Origin: an uncultured Sphingobacteriia bacterium
GTDB taxonomy: Bacteria; Bacteroidota; Bacteroidia; Chitinophagales; Chitinophagaceae
Length of the DNA: 31,229 nt
NCBI GenBank assembly: GCA_945957225.1
Contig: CAMFKK010000004.1
Span: 1 to 31,229, forward strand
Reading direction: 5' to 3'
Notes under the pieces: model-generated
Told to the model about the DNA's origin: nothing
The model's database searches: none
Seen by the model: the letters and a program-made list of their open reading frames with translations, nothing else
Part shown: piece after piece, positions 7,210 to 17,000 of the stretch
Numbering within the stretch: position 1 is the stretch's first letter
Layout of the letters: every line of letters starts with the position of its first letter
Made by a program: the position numbers and the translations under genes

Positions 7210-10200
7210 ATGAGAAAAATCTCTATGGCCGCGCTTTGCATTTTTGGCATTTTTTGCGCCGCCGCCGCACAAGAAAATCCTTTTAGTAATCTTCGTTTTC
7301 GTTTTCTGGGACCCGATGGAAATCGCGCTTGCGCAGTGGTGGGTGAACCGGGTAATCCAAATGTGTCTTATGTGGGTGCCGCATCGGGCGGGATCTTTAA
7401 GACAAGCAATGCTGGCCTGAGCTGGCAACCAGTCTTTGACGATATGGACAATTCTGCCATTGGCGCCATGGCCATTGCTGAATCCAATCCCAAACATGTT
7501 TGGGCGGGTACGGGCGAGACCTTTATTATTAGACCTGCGCATCCAAACGGGAATGGGATTTACAAATCTACCGATGCGGGTAAGACTTGGAAAAATATGG
7601 GTTTGAAAAATACGGTGCGGATTAGCAAAGTATTGGTCAGCCCTACGGATAGCAATACGGTCTATGTTGCGGCACTGGGTCATACCAATGGTCCGCAACA
7701 GGAAAGAGGGGTTTATAAAACCACCGACGGTGGCCTAACCTGGAACCGCGTACTTTTTGTTGACGAGAATACGGGTTGCTCTGACCTTTCTATCAATCCC
7801 AAAGACCCTAATAACCTGGTGGCTGCTATGTGGCAGGTGCAGATGAATACTTGGAACCTCAATAGTGGCGGCCCTGGTAGCGGTTTTTACAAAACTACCG
7901 ATGGTGGCAAGTCTTGGAAGCAAATGACCAATGGTCTGCCTGGTGGTCCTGGCAAAATCATTGGTAAAACCAGTATTGATATTGCGGGTAGCAATCCCAA
8001 TACCATCTATGCCTTGGTAGAAGCAAAGGCCCCGGGCTTATATAAATCTACTGACGGTGGGGAGTCTTGGAAACTGTTGTTGGAGAATCATTCTTTGGCG
8101 CAGCGTGGTCCTTATTATACCAGGGTGCGTGTCTCTTCTCAGGACGAGAACAAACTCTATACCATTAGCGTGACCATTATGGAATCCAAAGACGGTGGTA
8201 AAACCTTTAACGGAAATGGTAGCTATGCGCCGGGTGGCGATAACCACGAAATTTGGTTTGACCCCAAGGACGCCAATAGAATCATGGTGGCCCACGATGG
8301 TTGCATGAACATGACTTTTAATGGTGGAAAGAATTGGAAAAATGTAAACCTGCCCATTGCCCAAATGTATCATGTGGCTTTGGATGAGATGGTTCCTTAT
8401 CATATCATGGGTAATAGACAGGATGGTTATTCTTATAGAACAGAAGCCATTAGCCGCACCGGTAGTATTCCTTTAAGTAGTTGGGAATCGGTGGGTGGTT
8501 GTGAGAGTGGTTTTGCACAGCCGGATCCTTTTGATAACAAGATTATTTGGTCTGGTTGTTACGATGGCGGTTTGGATGTGACCGATACTAGAACGGGTCT
8601 ATCGCACGATGTGCGTCCTTGGCCCCAAGCTGGTTATGGTGTGGCTCCCGCCGATATGATGTATCGATGGCATTGGAATTTTCCAATGGCCTTATCGCGC
8701 CACCAGCGTGGTGCTGTTTATGTAGGTAGTCAGTACGTGCATAAAACCACCGATGGTGGTCATACCTGGAAAGTGATTAGTCCGGATTTGACTACGAATG
8801 ACAAATCGCACCAGCAAAGTTCTGGGGGCATTGTCTCTGATAACCTGATGACTTTTGACGGTTGTACTTTGTTTGCCATTGCGGAGTCTCCTATTAAAAA
8901 AGGCATGCTTTGGGTGGGTTCTAATGACGGTCAGGTTCAGCTAACCACCAATGATGGCGCTACTTGGACCAACCTCACAGCAAACTTGAATCTACCTCCT
9001 TGGGGCACAATCAGCAATATTGATCCTTCAAATTTTGACGCGGGTACGGCTTATCTCACCGTACATTATCAGCTACAAGGTAATTTTAAAGCCTATGTGA
9101 TGAAGACCACGGACTTTGGTAAGCACTGGACCAATATTGGTTTGAACCTACCTGAGAGCAATAGCGGTTTTGCGCATTTTGTAAAAGAAGATCCCGCTCA
9201 GAAAGGATTGATTTTTGTTGGTTTGGACAATGCCCTTTATGTAAGCCCCAATGATGGTGGTCAGTGGTTGCAACTCAAGAATAATTTGCCCCCATCGCCC
9301 GTGTATCATTTGGCTATTCAGAAAAATTTCCGTGACTTGGCTGTGGCTACTTATGGACGTGGCTTTTATATCTTGGATGATATTACACCAATTAGAGAAT
9401 GGAGCAAAAGCTTGGCTGCTAGTAAAACTAGTCTGTATCCTTTGCGTCCTGCCTATCGTTTTAATTTTAAAGGTGCTAATCATGATGAGGGTAGCGCGGT
9501 TAGGGGAGAAAATCCTCCTTATGGTGCCAGCATTAATTATTTCTTGGCCGATACTTTAAAAACAGCTCCCAAGATTTTTGTATTAAGCCCCTTGGGCGAT
9601 ACCATTCAAACCATTGAGGGTTCTAATACCAAGGGTGTGAACCGTGTTTGGTGGAACCTTGCCCATGAGGAACTAAAAATGCCTACACTAAAAACCAAAC
9701 CCAAGGGTAAGGATTTTGTAAAACTGGATGCTAATGGTAGTCGTTTGATGTTTGTACCTGATTTGGATATTGGCCCCGGTATGGAACCCATTCGTGTGCC
9801 GGTTGGATCTTATCAAGTATTGCTCAAAACCGATGCCGGCGTTGAAAAGCAAATACTTCAAGTGTTGCAGGATCCTAACGCCGGCTCCACTAAAGAAGCC
9901 ATTGCCGCTCAGTACGCACTGGGTAAGGATTTGCGTGCTAGTATTAAAGCTTGTTTTGACTTGATTACTGAAATGGAAATCAAGCGTGCCGCTTTGTTGA
10001 AAGAGAATACCACTAAGTCTTTGGCTTTGGAGCAACAAGTTTATGTTTTGGAATCTAAATTGTTTGACACGCACCAAACCGGAGCGCGTTGGGATGATTT
10101 CCGTAACCCTGTGCAGATCACAGAAAGACTATTAGCTATTTCTAAAGAGTCTCAAACTTATGGAGCGGATTTTGCGCCTACTAGCCAACAATTGCAGATG

Positions 10201-10272
10201 ACCAAAAACCTGAAGCAGCAGTTTAAATTGGTACTCACCGATTATCAGCAGCTAAAGAAGGATTTACCCTAA
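7210..10272 (+). CDS. Secreted Asp-box (BNR/sortilin-like) beta-propeller protein 1
   Basis: This 1020-aa protein has a signal peptide (about 1-21, ending AAAAQ); I chose the ATG at 7210 because the TTG at 7141 would put 23 residues before the leader. The rest is a beta-propeller with Asp-box repeats S/T-x-D-x-G-x-T-W at about 120-127, 171-178, 229-236, 280-287, 327-333, 369-376 and 513-520, and more beyond. Two further motifs are shared with its three paralogues here: GDNHEIWFDP (343-352) and MYHVALDEMVPY followed by RQDG (386-406). A C-terminal beta domain and a helical tail complete it. Such proteins are often annotated as glycosyl hydrolase BNR or VPS10-domain, but no catalytic function is proven. 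The Gfo/Idh/MocA gene follows 48 bp downstream. Confidence 0.9.
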   Translation: MRKISMAALCIFGIFCAAAAQENPFSNLRFRFLGPDGNRACAVVGEPGNPNVSYVGAASGGIFKTSNAGLSWQPVFDDMDNSAIGAMAIAESNPKHVWAGTGETFIIRPAHPNGNGIYKSTDAGKTWKNMGLKNTVRISKVLVSPTDSNTVYVAALGHTNGPQQERGVYKTTDGGLTWNRVLFVDENTGCSDLSINPKDPNNLVAAMWQVQMNTWNLNSGGPGSGFYKTTDGGKSWKQMTNGLPGGPGKIIGKTSIDIAGSNPNTIYALVEAKAPGLYKSTDGGESWKLLLENHSLAQRGPYYTRVRVSSQDENKLYTISVTIMESKDGGKTFNGNGSYAPGGDNHEIWFDPKDANRIMVAHDGCMNMTFNGGKNWKNVNLPIAQMYHVALDEMVPYHIMGNRQDGYSYRTEAISRTGSIPLSSWESVGGCESGFAQPDPFDNKIIWSGCYDGGLDVTDTRTGLSHDVRPWPQAGYGVAPADMMYRWHWNFPMALSRHQRGAVYVGSQYVHKTTDGGHTWKVISPDLTTNDKSHQQSSGGIVSDNLMTFDGCTLFAIAESPIKKGMLWVGSNDGQVQLTTNDGATWTNLTANLNLPPWGTISNIDPSNFDAGTAYLTVHYQLQGNFKAYVMKTTDFGKHWTNIGLNLPESNSGFAHFVKEDPAQKGLIFVGLDNALYVSPNDGGQWLQLKNNLPPSPVYHLAIQKNFRDLAVATYGRGFYILDDITPIREWSKSLAASKTSLYPLRPAYRFNFKGANHDEGSAVRGENPPYGASINYFLADTLKTAPKIFVLSPLGDTIQTIEGSNTKGVNRVWWNLAHEELKMPTLKTKPKGKDFVKLDANGSRLMFVPDLDIGPGMEPIRVPVGSYQVLLKTDAGVEKQILQVLQDPNAGSTKEAIAAQYALGKDLRASIKACFDLITEMEIKRAALLKENTTKSLALEQQVYVLESKLFDTHQTGARWDDFRNPVQITERLLAISKESQTYGADFAPTSQQLQMTKNLKQQFKLVLTDYQQLKKDLP

Positions 10273-10320
10273 ATATTGTTGGCTTTATGGCTATATTAGT
10301 GAACCTAAAAATTGCTTTTC

Positions 10321-11730
10321 ATGTCAAATAAATCCCGCAGGTCATTCCTAAAGAATGCTGCCCTGCTTTCTACCGCCACTGCTTTTCCAGCTATCTGGAA
10401 TAATGGCTTTGCCCATCGCGCCAGCGGAAAAGTAAACCTTGCCTGTATTGGTATTGGTAATCAAGGTGGCTCAGACATTAAGTCTTTTGCCAAAACCGGT
10501 CTAGCCAATTTTGTTGCTTTTTGCGATACTGATATGGGTGGTCCTCAAACACAGGAAATTTTGAAAATGTTTCCCGATGTTCCGCGCTTTCAAGATTTTA
10601 GAACCATGTTTGACAAAATGGGTTCTCAAATTGAAGCAGTATCCATTGGTGTTCCTGACCATTCGCATTTTGCCATTACCATGATGGCCCTTGCTTTGGA
10701 CAAACACGTGTACGTAGAAAAACCCATGGCCCGCACGTTTAATGAAGTGGAGCTAATGATGAAAGCTGCTAAGAAGCATTCTAAAGTGGTAACTCAAATG
10801 GGTAACCAAGGTCACTCCGATGGTAACTATTTTCAGTTCAAAGCCTGGACCGAAGCGGGTATTATCAAAGACGTTACTGCTATTACAGCGCACATGAACA
10901 ATGCGCGTAGATGGCATGGTTGGGATACCAATATTAAAAAACTACCTGCTGCTGAAACCATTCCTTCAACTTTAGATTGGGATACCTGGCATGGGGTTAC
11001 GCAAATGCATGACTATAACCATGACTATGTTAATGGTCAGTGGCGCTGCTGGTATGATTTTGGCATGGGTGCCTTGGGCGATTGGGGTGCACATATTATT
11101 GATACCGCTCACCAATTCTTAGACCTTGGTTTGCCTACAGAGATCAGCATGCTCAAAGCAACTGGTCATAACCCTTTCTTCTATCCAACTTCCTCCACAA
11201 TAAAGTTTCATTTTCCAGAGCGCGCTAAAATGCCTGCCTGTGATATTACTTGGTATGACGGTGTTGACAACCAACCGCCCCTTCCGGCCGGTTACACCAA
11301 CACCCAATTGGACGCCAATATTCCTCCGGCCGGTAACGCCAAAGTACAGTCTTCCAAACTAAACCCTGGTAAGATTATCTATGGTAAAGACCTTACTTTT
11401 AAAGGTGGTTCTCATGGAACTACTTTGTCTATTATACCGGAAGAGAAAGCAAAAGAAATGGCTAGCCGTTTGCCAGTGGTTCCTGAGAGCCCCAGCAATC
11501 ATTACGCCAATTTCTTAAAAGCTTGTATGGGACAGGAAGAAACCCGTTCTCCTTTCCATATTGCTGGTCCTTTGAGTCAGGTATTCTGTTTGGGCGTATT
11601 GGCGCAGCATTTGAATACTACGTTGAAGTTTGATAGAAAGACCAAACAGATTACCAATAATAAAATGGCTAATGAAATGTTGGTTGGACTGCCTCCAAGA
11701 AAAGGATGGGAGCAGTACTATAAAATTTAA
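10321..11730 (+). CDS. Tat-exported Gfo/Idh/MocA-family oxidoreductase
   Basis: This 469-aa protein begins with a twin-arginine leader (SRRSFLK, residues 5-11, then a hydrophobic stretch), so it is probably exported folded with its cofactor. The Rossmann fold follows: GIGNQGG (44-50), and the family's EKP motif at 133-135 (VYVEKPMA), whose lysine is catalytic in relatives. GDWGAHIIDTAH in the middle is the conserved metal- or substrate-side histidine region. Relatives in Bacteroidota act on sugars or cyclitols with NAD(P). The ATG at 10321 is preferred over the TTG at 10312, which would add only three residues. It is probably in one transcript with propeller 1. Its TAA overlaps the stop of the convergent lipoprotein gene within TTAA. 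Confidence 0.92.
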   Translation: MSNKSRRSFLKNAALLSTATAFPAIWNNGFAHRASGKVNLACIGIGNQGGSDIKSFAKTGLANFVAFCDTDMGGPQTQEILKMFPDVPRFQDFRTMFDKMGSQIEAVSIGVPDHSHFAITMMALALDKHVYVEKPMARTFNEVELMMKAAKKHSKVVTQMGNQGHSDGNYFQFKAWTEAGIIKDVTAITAHMNNARRWHGWDTNIKKLPAAETIPSTLDWDTWHGVTQMHDYNHDYVNGQWRCWYDFGMGALGDWGAHIIDTAHQFLDLGLPTEISMLKATGHNPFFYPTSSTIKFHFPERAKMPACDITWYDGVDNQPPLPAGYTNTQLDANIPPAGNAKVQSSKLNPGKIIYGKDLTFKGGSHGTTLSIIPEEKAKEMASRLPVVPESPSNHYANFLKACMGQEETRSPFHIAGPLSQVFCLGVLAQHLNTTLKFDRKTKQITNNKMANEMLVGLPPRKGWEQYYKI

Positions 11731-12575
11731 TAGTTCAGAAATACGGGTTCGGCCTCATCAGTTAAGAGCCCCCTGAGTAATGGATTACGAAGCAAGTCTT
11801 TGTAATCCATTTTTTTTCCGTCAACCTTTACCGTTCTTTTGATAAGTCTAATGCCATGACTATAATCCACGTACCAGTTCACATGGCCAGCATACAAAGG
11901 TTGAATGGCTTTGCCGTTCAAGAGATGCCACCCATAAATAGCTACCCTATTCTGTTTTGGATGTTGACTCACTACATGGCTAATGACCACGTCTTTTTTG
12001 ATACCACTAATCAATCCCTTTCTTCCTTGGCGCTGCCCTTCAATGATTAAATGGTGTTGCCACATGGTAACACTGCTATCTCTAAAAGCATACATGGGAA
12101 CCGGCGCCAATTTGATGTTGCTTTGTTCATAGATTTCATTGACCATTTTTTTGGTGGGGAGAAAACAATGAAGGCTATCGGCAATGGCTTGTGCCGCCAT
12201 GGGTGTAAGCGGTACACGAGCCCAGTCTTCATTAGTGCCAATGCTTAGATAGTCTGGGGCTACTTCATACTCAATACTATGAACCCGCTCCAGACTATCA
12301 GTATATTGGCTCTTGATGCGTACAAATTTTTTGTAGAAATCAGGAACATCACCTTCCAAAAATAGCTGCATGGCCAGACTATCTCTTTGTTTCCAATTAT
12401 AGCTATTGGCTTGCTGATAAAATGCGGATCCTGTGGTGCGTGTATCCACGGGCCCACCCCGCCTTTCAGGCACCCCTCCCCAGCCTGCCGGCTCAGGAGG
12501 GGAACCCCACTCCTTCATAGTGAGCTTTGTGCTGGCACAGGAACTCAAAAGTATGAGTAGACAGAGTTTGTACAT
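11727..12575 (-). CDS. Lipoprotein of unknown function with repeat-encoded insert
   Basis: This 282-aa protein has a lipobox LLSSC with C13 as the lipidation site, so I start it at the ATG at 12575; the upstream in-frame ATG at 12722 would begin inside adk. I do not recognise the family with certainty. The C-terminal half is the conserved-looking part (VDYSHGIRL, then RNPLLRGLLTDE), preceded by WARVPLTPMAAQAIAD. Residues 22-43 (PPEPAG, GGVPERRGG) are encoded by a GC-rich repeat unlike the rest of the gene, which suggests insertion into the linker behind the lipid anchor. The start is only 25 bp beyond the adk terminator. The 3' end carries a plus-strand terminator for the convergent oxidoreductase. 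Confidence 0.75.
   Translation of the reverse strand: MYKLCLLILLSSCASTKLTMKEWGSPPEPAGWGGVPERRGGPVDTRTTGSAFYQQANSYNWKQRDSLAMQLFLEGDVPDFYKKFVRIKSQYTDSLERVHSIEYEVAPDYLSIGTNEDWARVPLTPMAAQAIADSLHCFLPTKKMVNEIYEQSNIKLAPVPMYAFRDSSVTMWQHHLIIEGQRQGRKGLISGIKKDVVISHVVSQHPKQNRVAIYGWHLLNGKAIQPLYAGHVNWYVDYSHGIRLIKRTVKVDGKKMDYKDLLRNPLLRGLLTDEAEPVFLNY
11779..11817 (+). terminator. Terminator of the oxidoreductase operon, inside the convergent gene
   Basis: A perfect 10-bp stem (aatggattac 11779-11788, gtaatccatt 11802-11811) with a 13-nt loop is followed by T11811-T11817. It lies 49 bp past the oxidoreductase stop, within the coding end of the lipoprotein gene. Confidence 0.75.
12451..12511 (-). repeat. GC-rich REP-like palindromic element inside a coding region
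   Basis: Read on the minus strand it contains ttcccctcctgag, ggggaggggtgcc and aaggcggggtggg: short G and C blocks that can pair with each other. It is far richer in GC than its surroundings. A related element is at 17388-17432. Similar CCCCTCC...GAGGGGTG...GGGGTGGG blocks are, to my recollection, scattered between genes in many Bacteroidota genomes. Confidence 0.65.
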
Positions 12576-12592
12576 ATTTAAAAATACGGAAA

Positions 12593-12622
12593 ATAAAAAG
12601 TCCCGCCTTTGGTGGGCGGGAC
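12593..12622 (-). terminator. Intrinsic terminator of adk
   Basis: On the minus strand, an 8-bp stem (gtcccgcc/ggcgggac, 12622-12615 with 12607-12600) and a 7-nt loop are followed by ttttta. It lies 33 bp after the adk stop and just before the lipoprotein start. Confidence 0.85.
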
Positions 12623-12654
12623 CTGCAGTTGGTATTGGTCGAACTATTTGGTAC

Positions 12655-13236
12655 TTAATTAGACAGTCTTTTGTCAATTTCGCTGCAAAGGGCGCTAAAA
12701 ATTTCTTCAACGCTTCCTTCACCTTTGATATTTACCACTTTATCAAACTTGCTATAGTAGTTGGCTACCACGGTTGTTTTGGTTTGATACTCAACAATTC
12801 GGTTTTTAATAATGGATTCATTGGTATCATCGCTACGGCCGCTGGTTAAACCGCGGTTTAGCAAACGCTTGGTCAACTCTTCATTGCTTACTTCCAAAGC
12901 CAGAACAACGCCTATTTCTGTATTTTTCTCAGCTAATAAAGCGTCTAAAGACACCGATTGGGCTTCTGTACGCGGAAAACCGTCAAATAAGAAACCCTTG
13001 GCTTGGGGATTGTTTTCCAAAGCAGACTTGATCATGCCAACCACTACCGCATCGGGTACTAATTGACCATTGTCCATGAGCTTTTTTGCTTCCAAACCCA
13101 GTTCAGTGGCTTGTGCAATTTCTCTTCTTAGAATATCGCCAGTGGAAAGGTGTACCAAACCATAAGCCGCTATCAGTTTTTCACTTTGAGTGCCCTTACC
13201 GGAACCGGGAGGGCCAAACAGGATAATATTAAACAT
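12655..13236 (-). CDS. adk: Adenylate kinase (short form)
   Basis: This 193-aa cytoplasmic enzyme interconverts ATP + AMP and 2 ADP. Walker A is GPPGSGKGT (8-16), the AMP-binding STGD follows at 31-34, DGFPRT is at 85-90, and the arginine-rich lid hinge is NRGLTSGRSDD (127-137). The lid is the short type without zinc cysteines, which explains the length below the 214 aa of the E. coli enzyme. The minus-strand sequence TATATTTG (13269-13262) matches the Bacteroidota -7 box TAnnTTTG exactly and lies 26 bases before the ATG. A strong terminator follows, so it may be a single-gene transcript. Confidence 0.97.
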   Translation of the reverse strand: MFNIILFGPPGSGKGTQSEKLIAAYGLVHLSTGDILRREIAQATELGLEAKKLMDNGQLVPDAVVVGMIKSALENNPQAKGFLFDGFPRTEAQSVSLDALLAEKNTEIGVVLALEVSNEELTKRLLNRGLTSGRSDDTNESIIKNRIVEYQTKTTVVANYYSKFDKVVNIKGEGSVEEIFSALCSEIDKRLSN

Positions 13237-13261
13237 GTACTTGCTAACCTTGAATGAGTAG

Positions 13262-13269
13262 CAAATATA
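13262..13269 (-). promoter_or_regulatory. Predicted adk promoter -7 box
   Basis: TATATTTG on the minus strand matches TAnnTTTG at all six fixed bases, 26 bases upstream of the adk ATG. A -33 element was not clear (gtttta near the expected distance). Confidence 0.5.
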
Positions 13270-13337
13270 AGGCTAAGGCATTATAAAACATTTAACAGTC
13301 TACCAATTCACTTAAAAATCCTGCATTCACCAAACAT

Positions 13338-13349
13338 TAACAGCTGTTA
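13338..13349. promoter_or_regulatory. 12-bp perfect palindrome in the adk/msrB divergent region
   Basis: taacagctgtta is its own reverse complement and lies 65 bp upstream of msrB and 101 bp upstream of adk. It is a candidate operator, but a single 12-bp palindrome can occur by chance. Confidence 0.3.
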
Positions 13350-13414
13350 GTTGTAAGTATAGAAACCATTGCTCGTCTCTATGCGTATATTCATCATATC
13401 AAATCATCAAACCT

Positions 13415-13996
13415 ATGATCAGGATTTTTGTACTGCTACTTGCAAGTCTTAGTTTGCAAAGCTGCTTTTCTCAGAACACGAATAATAAAACAACTATGGA
13501 CAACAAAAAGAATCCCGCTTATTCTAGAACCGATAACAGTAAAGTGGTCTTGAAAGAAGACGAATGGAAAAATATTCTTTCTCCAGAAGTATATTATATA
13601 TCGCGCCAGAAAGGAACAGAAAGACCCTATACCAGCAAGTTTGAAAACTTTAAAGAAGTAGGTACATATTATTGTGCTGCTTGTGGTAATCCACTTTTCA
13701 AAAGCGATACCAAATTTGACTCCGGTTGCGGATGGCCTAGTTTCTACGAACCCATTAGCAAGAGTTCCATCATTTATCTGCCAGACAATACCCTTGGCAT
13801 GAAAAGAACAGAAGTAGAATGCGGACGTTGCAAAGGACATTTAGGACATGTCTTTGACGATGGTCCTCCTCCAACTGGTTTGCGTTATTGCATCAATGGT
13901 GTGGTGCTTGATTTTGAAAAAGCACAGGCTGCTGAGAAAAAATACGAAGATGAAAAGTCAAAATTAAAAATTCAAAATTCAAAAGGAAACGAGTAA
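13415..13996 (+). CDS. msrB: Lipoprotein peptide-methionine (R)-S-oxide reductase
   Basis: This 193-aa protein reduces methionine-R-sulfoxide in proteins. A lipobox (LSLQSC, C17) anchors it, so it repairs envelope proteins. The MsrB fold shows zinc ligands C87/C90 (CAAC) and C136/C139 (CGRC), the substrate site GCGWPSF (104-110) with C105 as a possible resolving cysteine, the HLGHVFDDGP segment (142-151), and catalytic C159 in RYCING. Residues after about 178 are encoded by a run of caaaatt words and are probably a nonfunctional tail. The gene has its own terminator at 14031-14059 and no clear operon partner. Confidence 0.95.
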   Translation: MIRIFVLLLASLSLQSCFSQNTNNKTTMDNKKNPAYSRTDNSKVVLKEDEWKNILSPEVYYISRQKGTERPYTSKFENFKEVGTYYCAACGNPLFKSDTKFDSGCGWPSFYEPISKSSIIYLPDNTLGMKRTEVECGRCKGHLGHVFDDGPPPTGLRYCINGVVLDFEKAQAAEKKYEDEKSKLKIQNSKGNE

Positions 13997-14030
13997 GTTG
14001 AAAAGTAAAAAAAGGTAAATAAAAGTTGTA

Positions 14031-14059
14031 AAAAAGACCACCGAATGGGTGGTCTTTTT
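14031..14059. terminator. Bidirectional terminator between msrB and propeller 2
   Basis: A perfect 12-bp stem (aaaaagaccacc 14031-14042, ggtggtcttttt 14048-14059) with loop gaatg has T runs on both strands, so it can end transcription from both sides. Confidence 0.9.
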
Positions 14060-14095
14060 ATTTAAAGAAGCTTTGCGTTATTAGCTATCGCGATA

Positions 14096-17000
14096 TTATA
14101 AACCAATGATGATCTTATTCACGGCTTGGTCTTTGCATAATTTATTAATCTCTGCAACATCTTTGTTCACCAAGTCTTGCATTTGTTTTTTGAGCGGTTG
14201 CCATAGTTTGTCCAACTCTGAATAGCGTTCTAATTGGGCATTGGTTACATAAGGGATATTGGCGTCTAGTTCACCTTTTAAGAATACATAATCTGCAGAG
14301 AGTTTGTTGATATAATTGATCACGTCATCATTACTCTGAGATTTTGTTTGAACCAATTCTTCTTCCCATTTAGCCAAAGTTTTTTGCACTTTGGATGATT
14401 GTTCGCGAATAGTCTTGTACTTAGTAGTATCACTGAGTTGTTCCTGTAAATCGGATAATTGCTTGTTTAGTTTGCGCATGTTTACAACAGACTTATGAAT
14501 CTCATTAATACCCGCTTCTACTTTAGAAGCAAGTAAATGTTGGTCTTCATAGTCCTTGGCAGTAGCTACAATTCTTGGATCGGGCAATACTTTAAAAGCA
14601 ATAGTCCTGCTTTCTTTACCATCACTCAAGACAGCCGTATAATCACCAGGTACTGCTCTGTGACCGTCATAACCACCTTCAATAAATACGTCTTGAACAC
14701 CTGTTTGTGGTGGATAGCGTAAGTCCCAAACAAATCTATTGACACCAGCTTTTGCAGGAAGTGTTGGGTCAGGTGATGGACCACCAGCATAACCGCCTAC
14801 AAAATCCTTATCTGGCTCTGTGCTATACTTGCGTACCAAATTTCCCTTACTGTCTTTGATTTCTAAACTCAACTTCATAGCTGAGTCTGGTTTAGAAGGT
14901 AATTGGTAATGCAACACTAATCCGGTTGCTGCATTAATCCCTGACCTGTCTTGTAAAGGTGTTTCTAAATCATCATCACTAAGTTCTCCATTCAAAGGAC
15001 TATAACCAGAAAGACGGTATGCATCTTTTGGTTGGAAGAAATGTAATTGGTCTTTTTTGGCTTGGTCAAATTGCTGAATCAAGTGTAGGTCATCCAAGAT
15101 CCAGAATGCACGGCCCATGGTAGCTGCAATTAAATTGCCTTGGTGAATTTTCAAATCGGTGATGGGTGTAATGGGTAAACCCAATTGCATTTGTTGCCAA
15201 TTTGCACCATCATTAAAAGATACATACAAACCAGTTTCTGTTCCTGCAAATAACAACCCCTTGCGTTTTACGTCTTCACGAATACAACGGGTATATGCAC
15301 CCTCAGGAATGCCATCGCTGATTTTTTTCCAAGTCTTGCCATAGTCTGTTGTCTTATACAATAGGGCAGTTTTGTCATTCATTTTGTATTTGGTGGCTGC
15401 AATATAAACTGTGGCTTTATCGTGTGGCGATACTTCAATACAGTTCACCAATGCTTCTCCTAAATCTGCAGGTGTTACATTGTTCCAACTAACCCCGCCA
15501 TCGCGTGTAAGGCTAACAACGCCATCATCACTACCTGTCCAAATCACGCCTTTTTCAAATGGAGATTCTCTTACATAGGCAATAGTGCAATAGTTTTCTC
15601 CACCAGCACCCTCATTAGTATAAGGGGCGCCACTAATCCCCATTTTAGTAGTATCGTGTGTGGTTAGGTCTGGTGATATGGCTTTCCAGCTCTTACCAAA
15701 ATCGGTGGTCTTAAATAAGATATTACCTGCATGATAAAAAGTATTGCGTTCATGCTGACTATAGATAATGGGAGCATTCCAATTGAAGCGGTACTTCATG
15801 TCTTTTGGTTGCAAAGCCTGATATTGAATGGGCGCCACCATCAACATTTTTCCTTCACCAGTTTTACTATCTAATAAGCCAATGGTTCCCTGATAACTAC
15901 CACCCATGACCAGTTGTGGATTATTGGGATCAAATGCTAGGAATGCACTTTCACCACCAGAGGAATAGTCCCAATCTTTTTCTCCAATCTGCCAACCACT
16001 TGGATTAGAGCTCTTGATTTTTACAGAACTATTGTCCTGTTGTCCTGCATAAATATTATAGGGGAATTCATTGTCTACTGAAATGCGATAAAACTGTGCA
16101 GTAGGTTGGTTGTCTAAACTACTCCAAGATTTTCCATTGTTGAATGTAATGCAAGCACCGCCATCATCAGACATAACTTGGTTCTTATTGTTGTTGGGGT
16201 TAATCCATAATTGGTGATAGTCACCATGCTTACCCCTGATATATGACCAGGTTTTACCACCATCGGTAGACTTGAGCCCTGGTGAGTTTAAAACATAAAC
16301 CGTATTCTCTTCTTTAGGATCTGCAAAGCATTCAATATAATACCAAGCCCTTTGCGTTAAGCGATGGTCTTTGCTAATCCTATTCCAATTCTTACCAGCG
16401 TCTTCACTCACAAACAAACCACCCGCTTCTTTATGCGTATCGCTTTCAATCAATGCATATACTTTTTCACTATTGGCTCTTGATACACTAATACTCATCT
16501 TACCCATTTCTTTGGGTAACCCTTTTTCCATTTTGGTCCAGGTTTCTCCAGCGTCAACGGATTTGTATAAGCCAGAACCCTTGCCACCACTGCGCATGAG
16601 CCATGGCAGTCTTCTATAATCCCACATGGCAGCATACAAGATGCGTGGGTTGTTCATGTCTAAACTCAAATCGGCGCAGCCAGTATTTTCATCTACATAT
16701 AATGTCTTGTTCCAAGTTTTGCCACCATCAGTAGATTTGTAAATTCCCCTATCTGCATTTGGTCCGTGTAGAGCGCCTTGTGCTGCTACATAAACAATGT
16801 CTGGGTTGTTTGGATGAATGCGGATATAAGAAATAGAGCCAGTTTTTTCTAATCCAATTTGTTTCCAAGTCTTTCCCGCATCGGTGCTTTTGTAAACACC
16901 ATCGCCATAGCTGGTCATCACACCTCTTGGTGCATGCTCACCCATACCCACATACACTACATTGGGGTCGGATTCTGCTACTGCAACGGCACCAACAGAT

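Noticed and set aside
7210..10272. Annotating the propellers as sialidases or glycosyl hydrolases
   Set aside because: Asp boxes occur in many propellers; the sialidase arginine triad and catalytic Tyr/Glu were not identified.
12576..12722. Longer N-terminus for the lipoprotein
   Set aside because: It would overlap the adk end and its terminator and hide the lipobox.
13959..13985. caaaatt-rich run at the msrB end as a regulatory element
   Set aside because: Similar AT-rich words occur at 20691-20760; with no structure or defined boundaries it is only a low-complexity tract.
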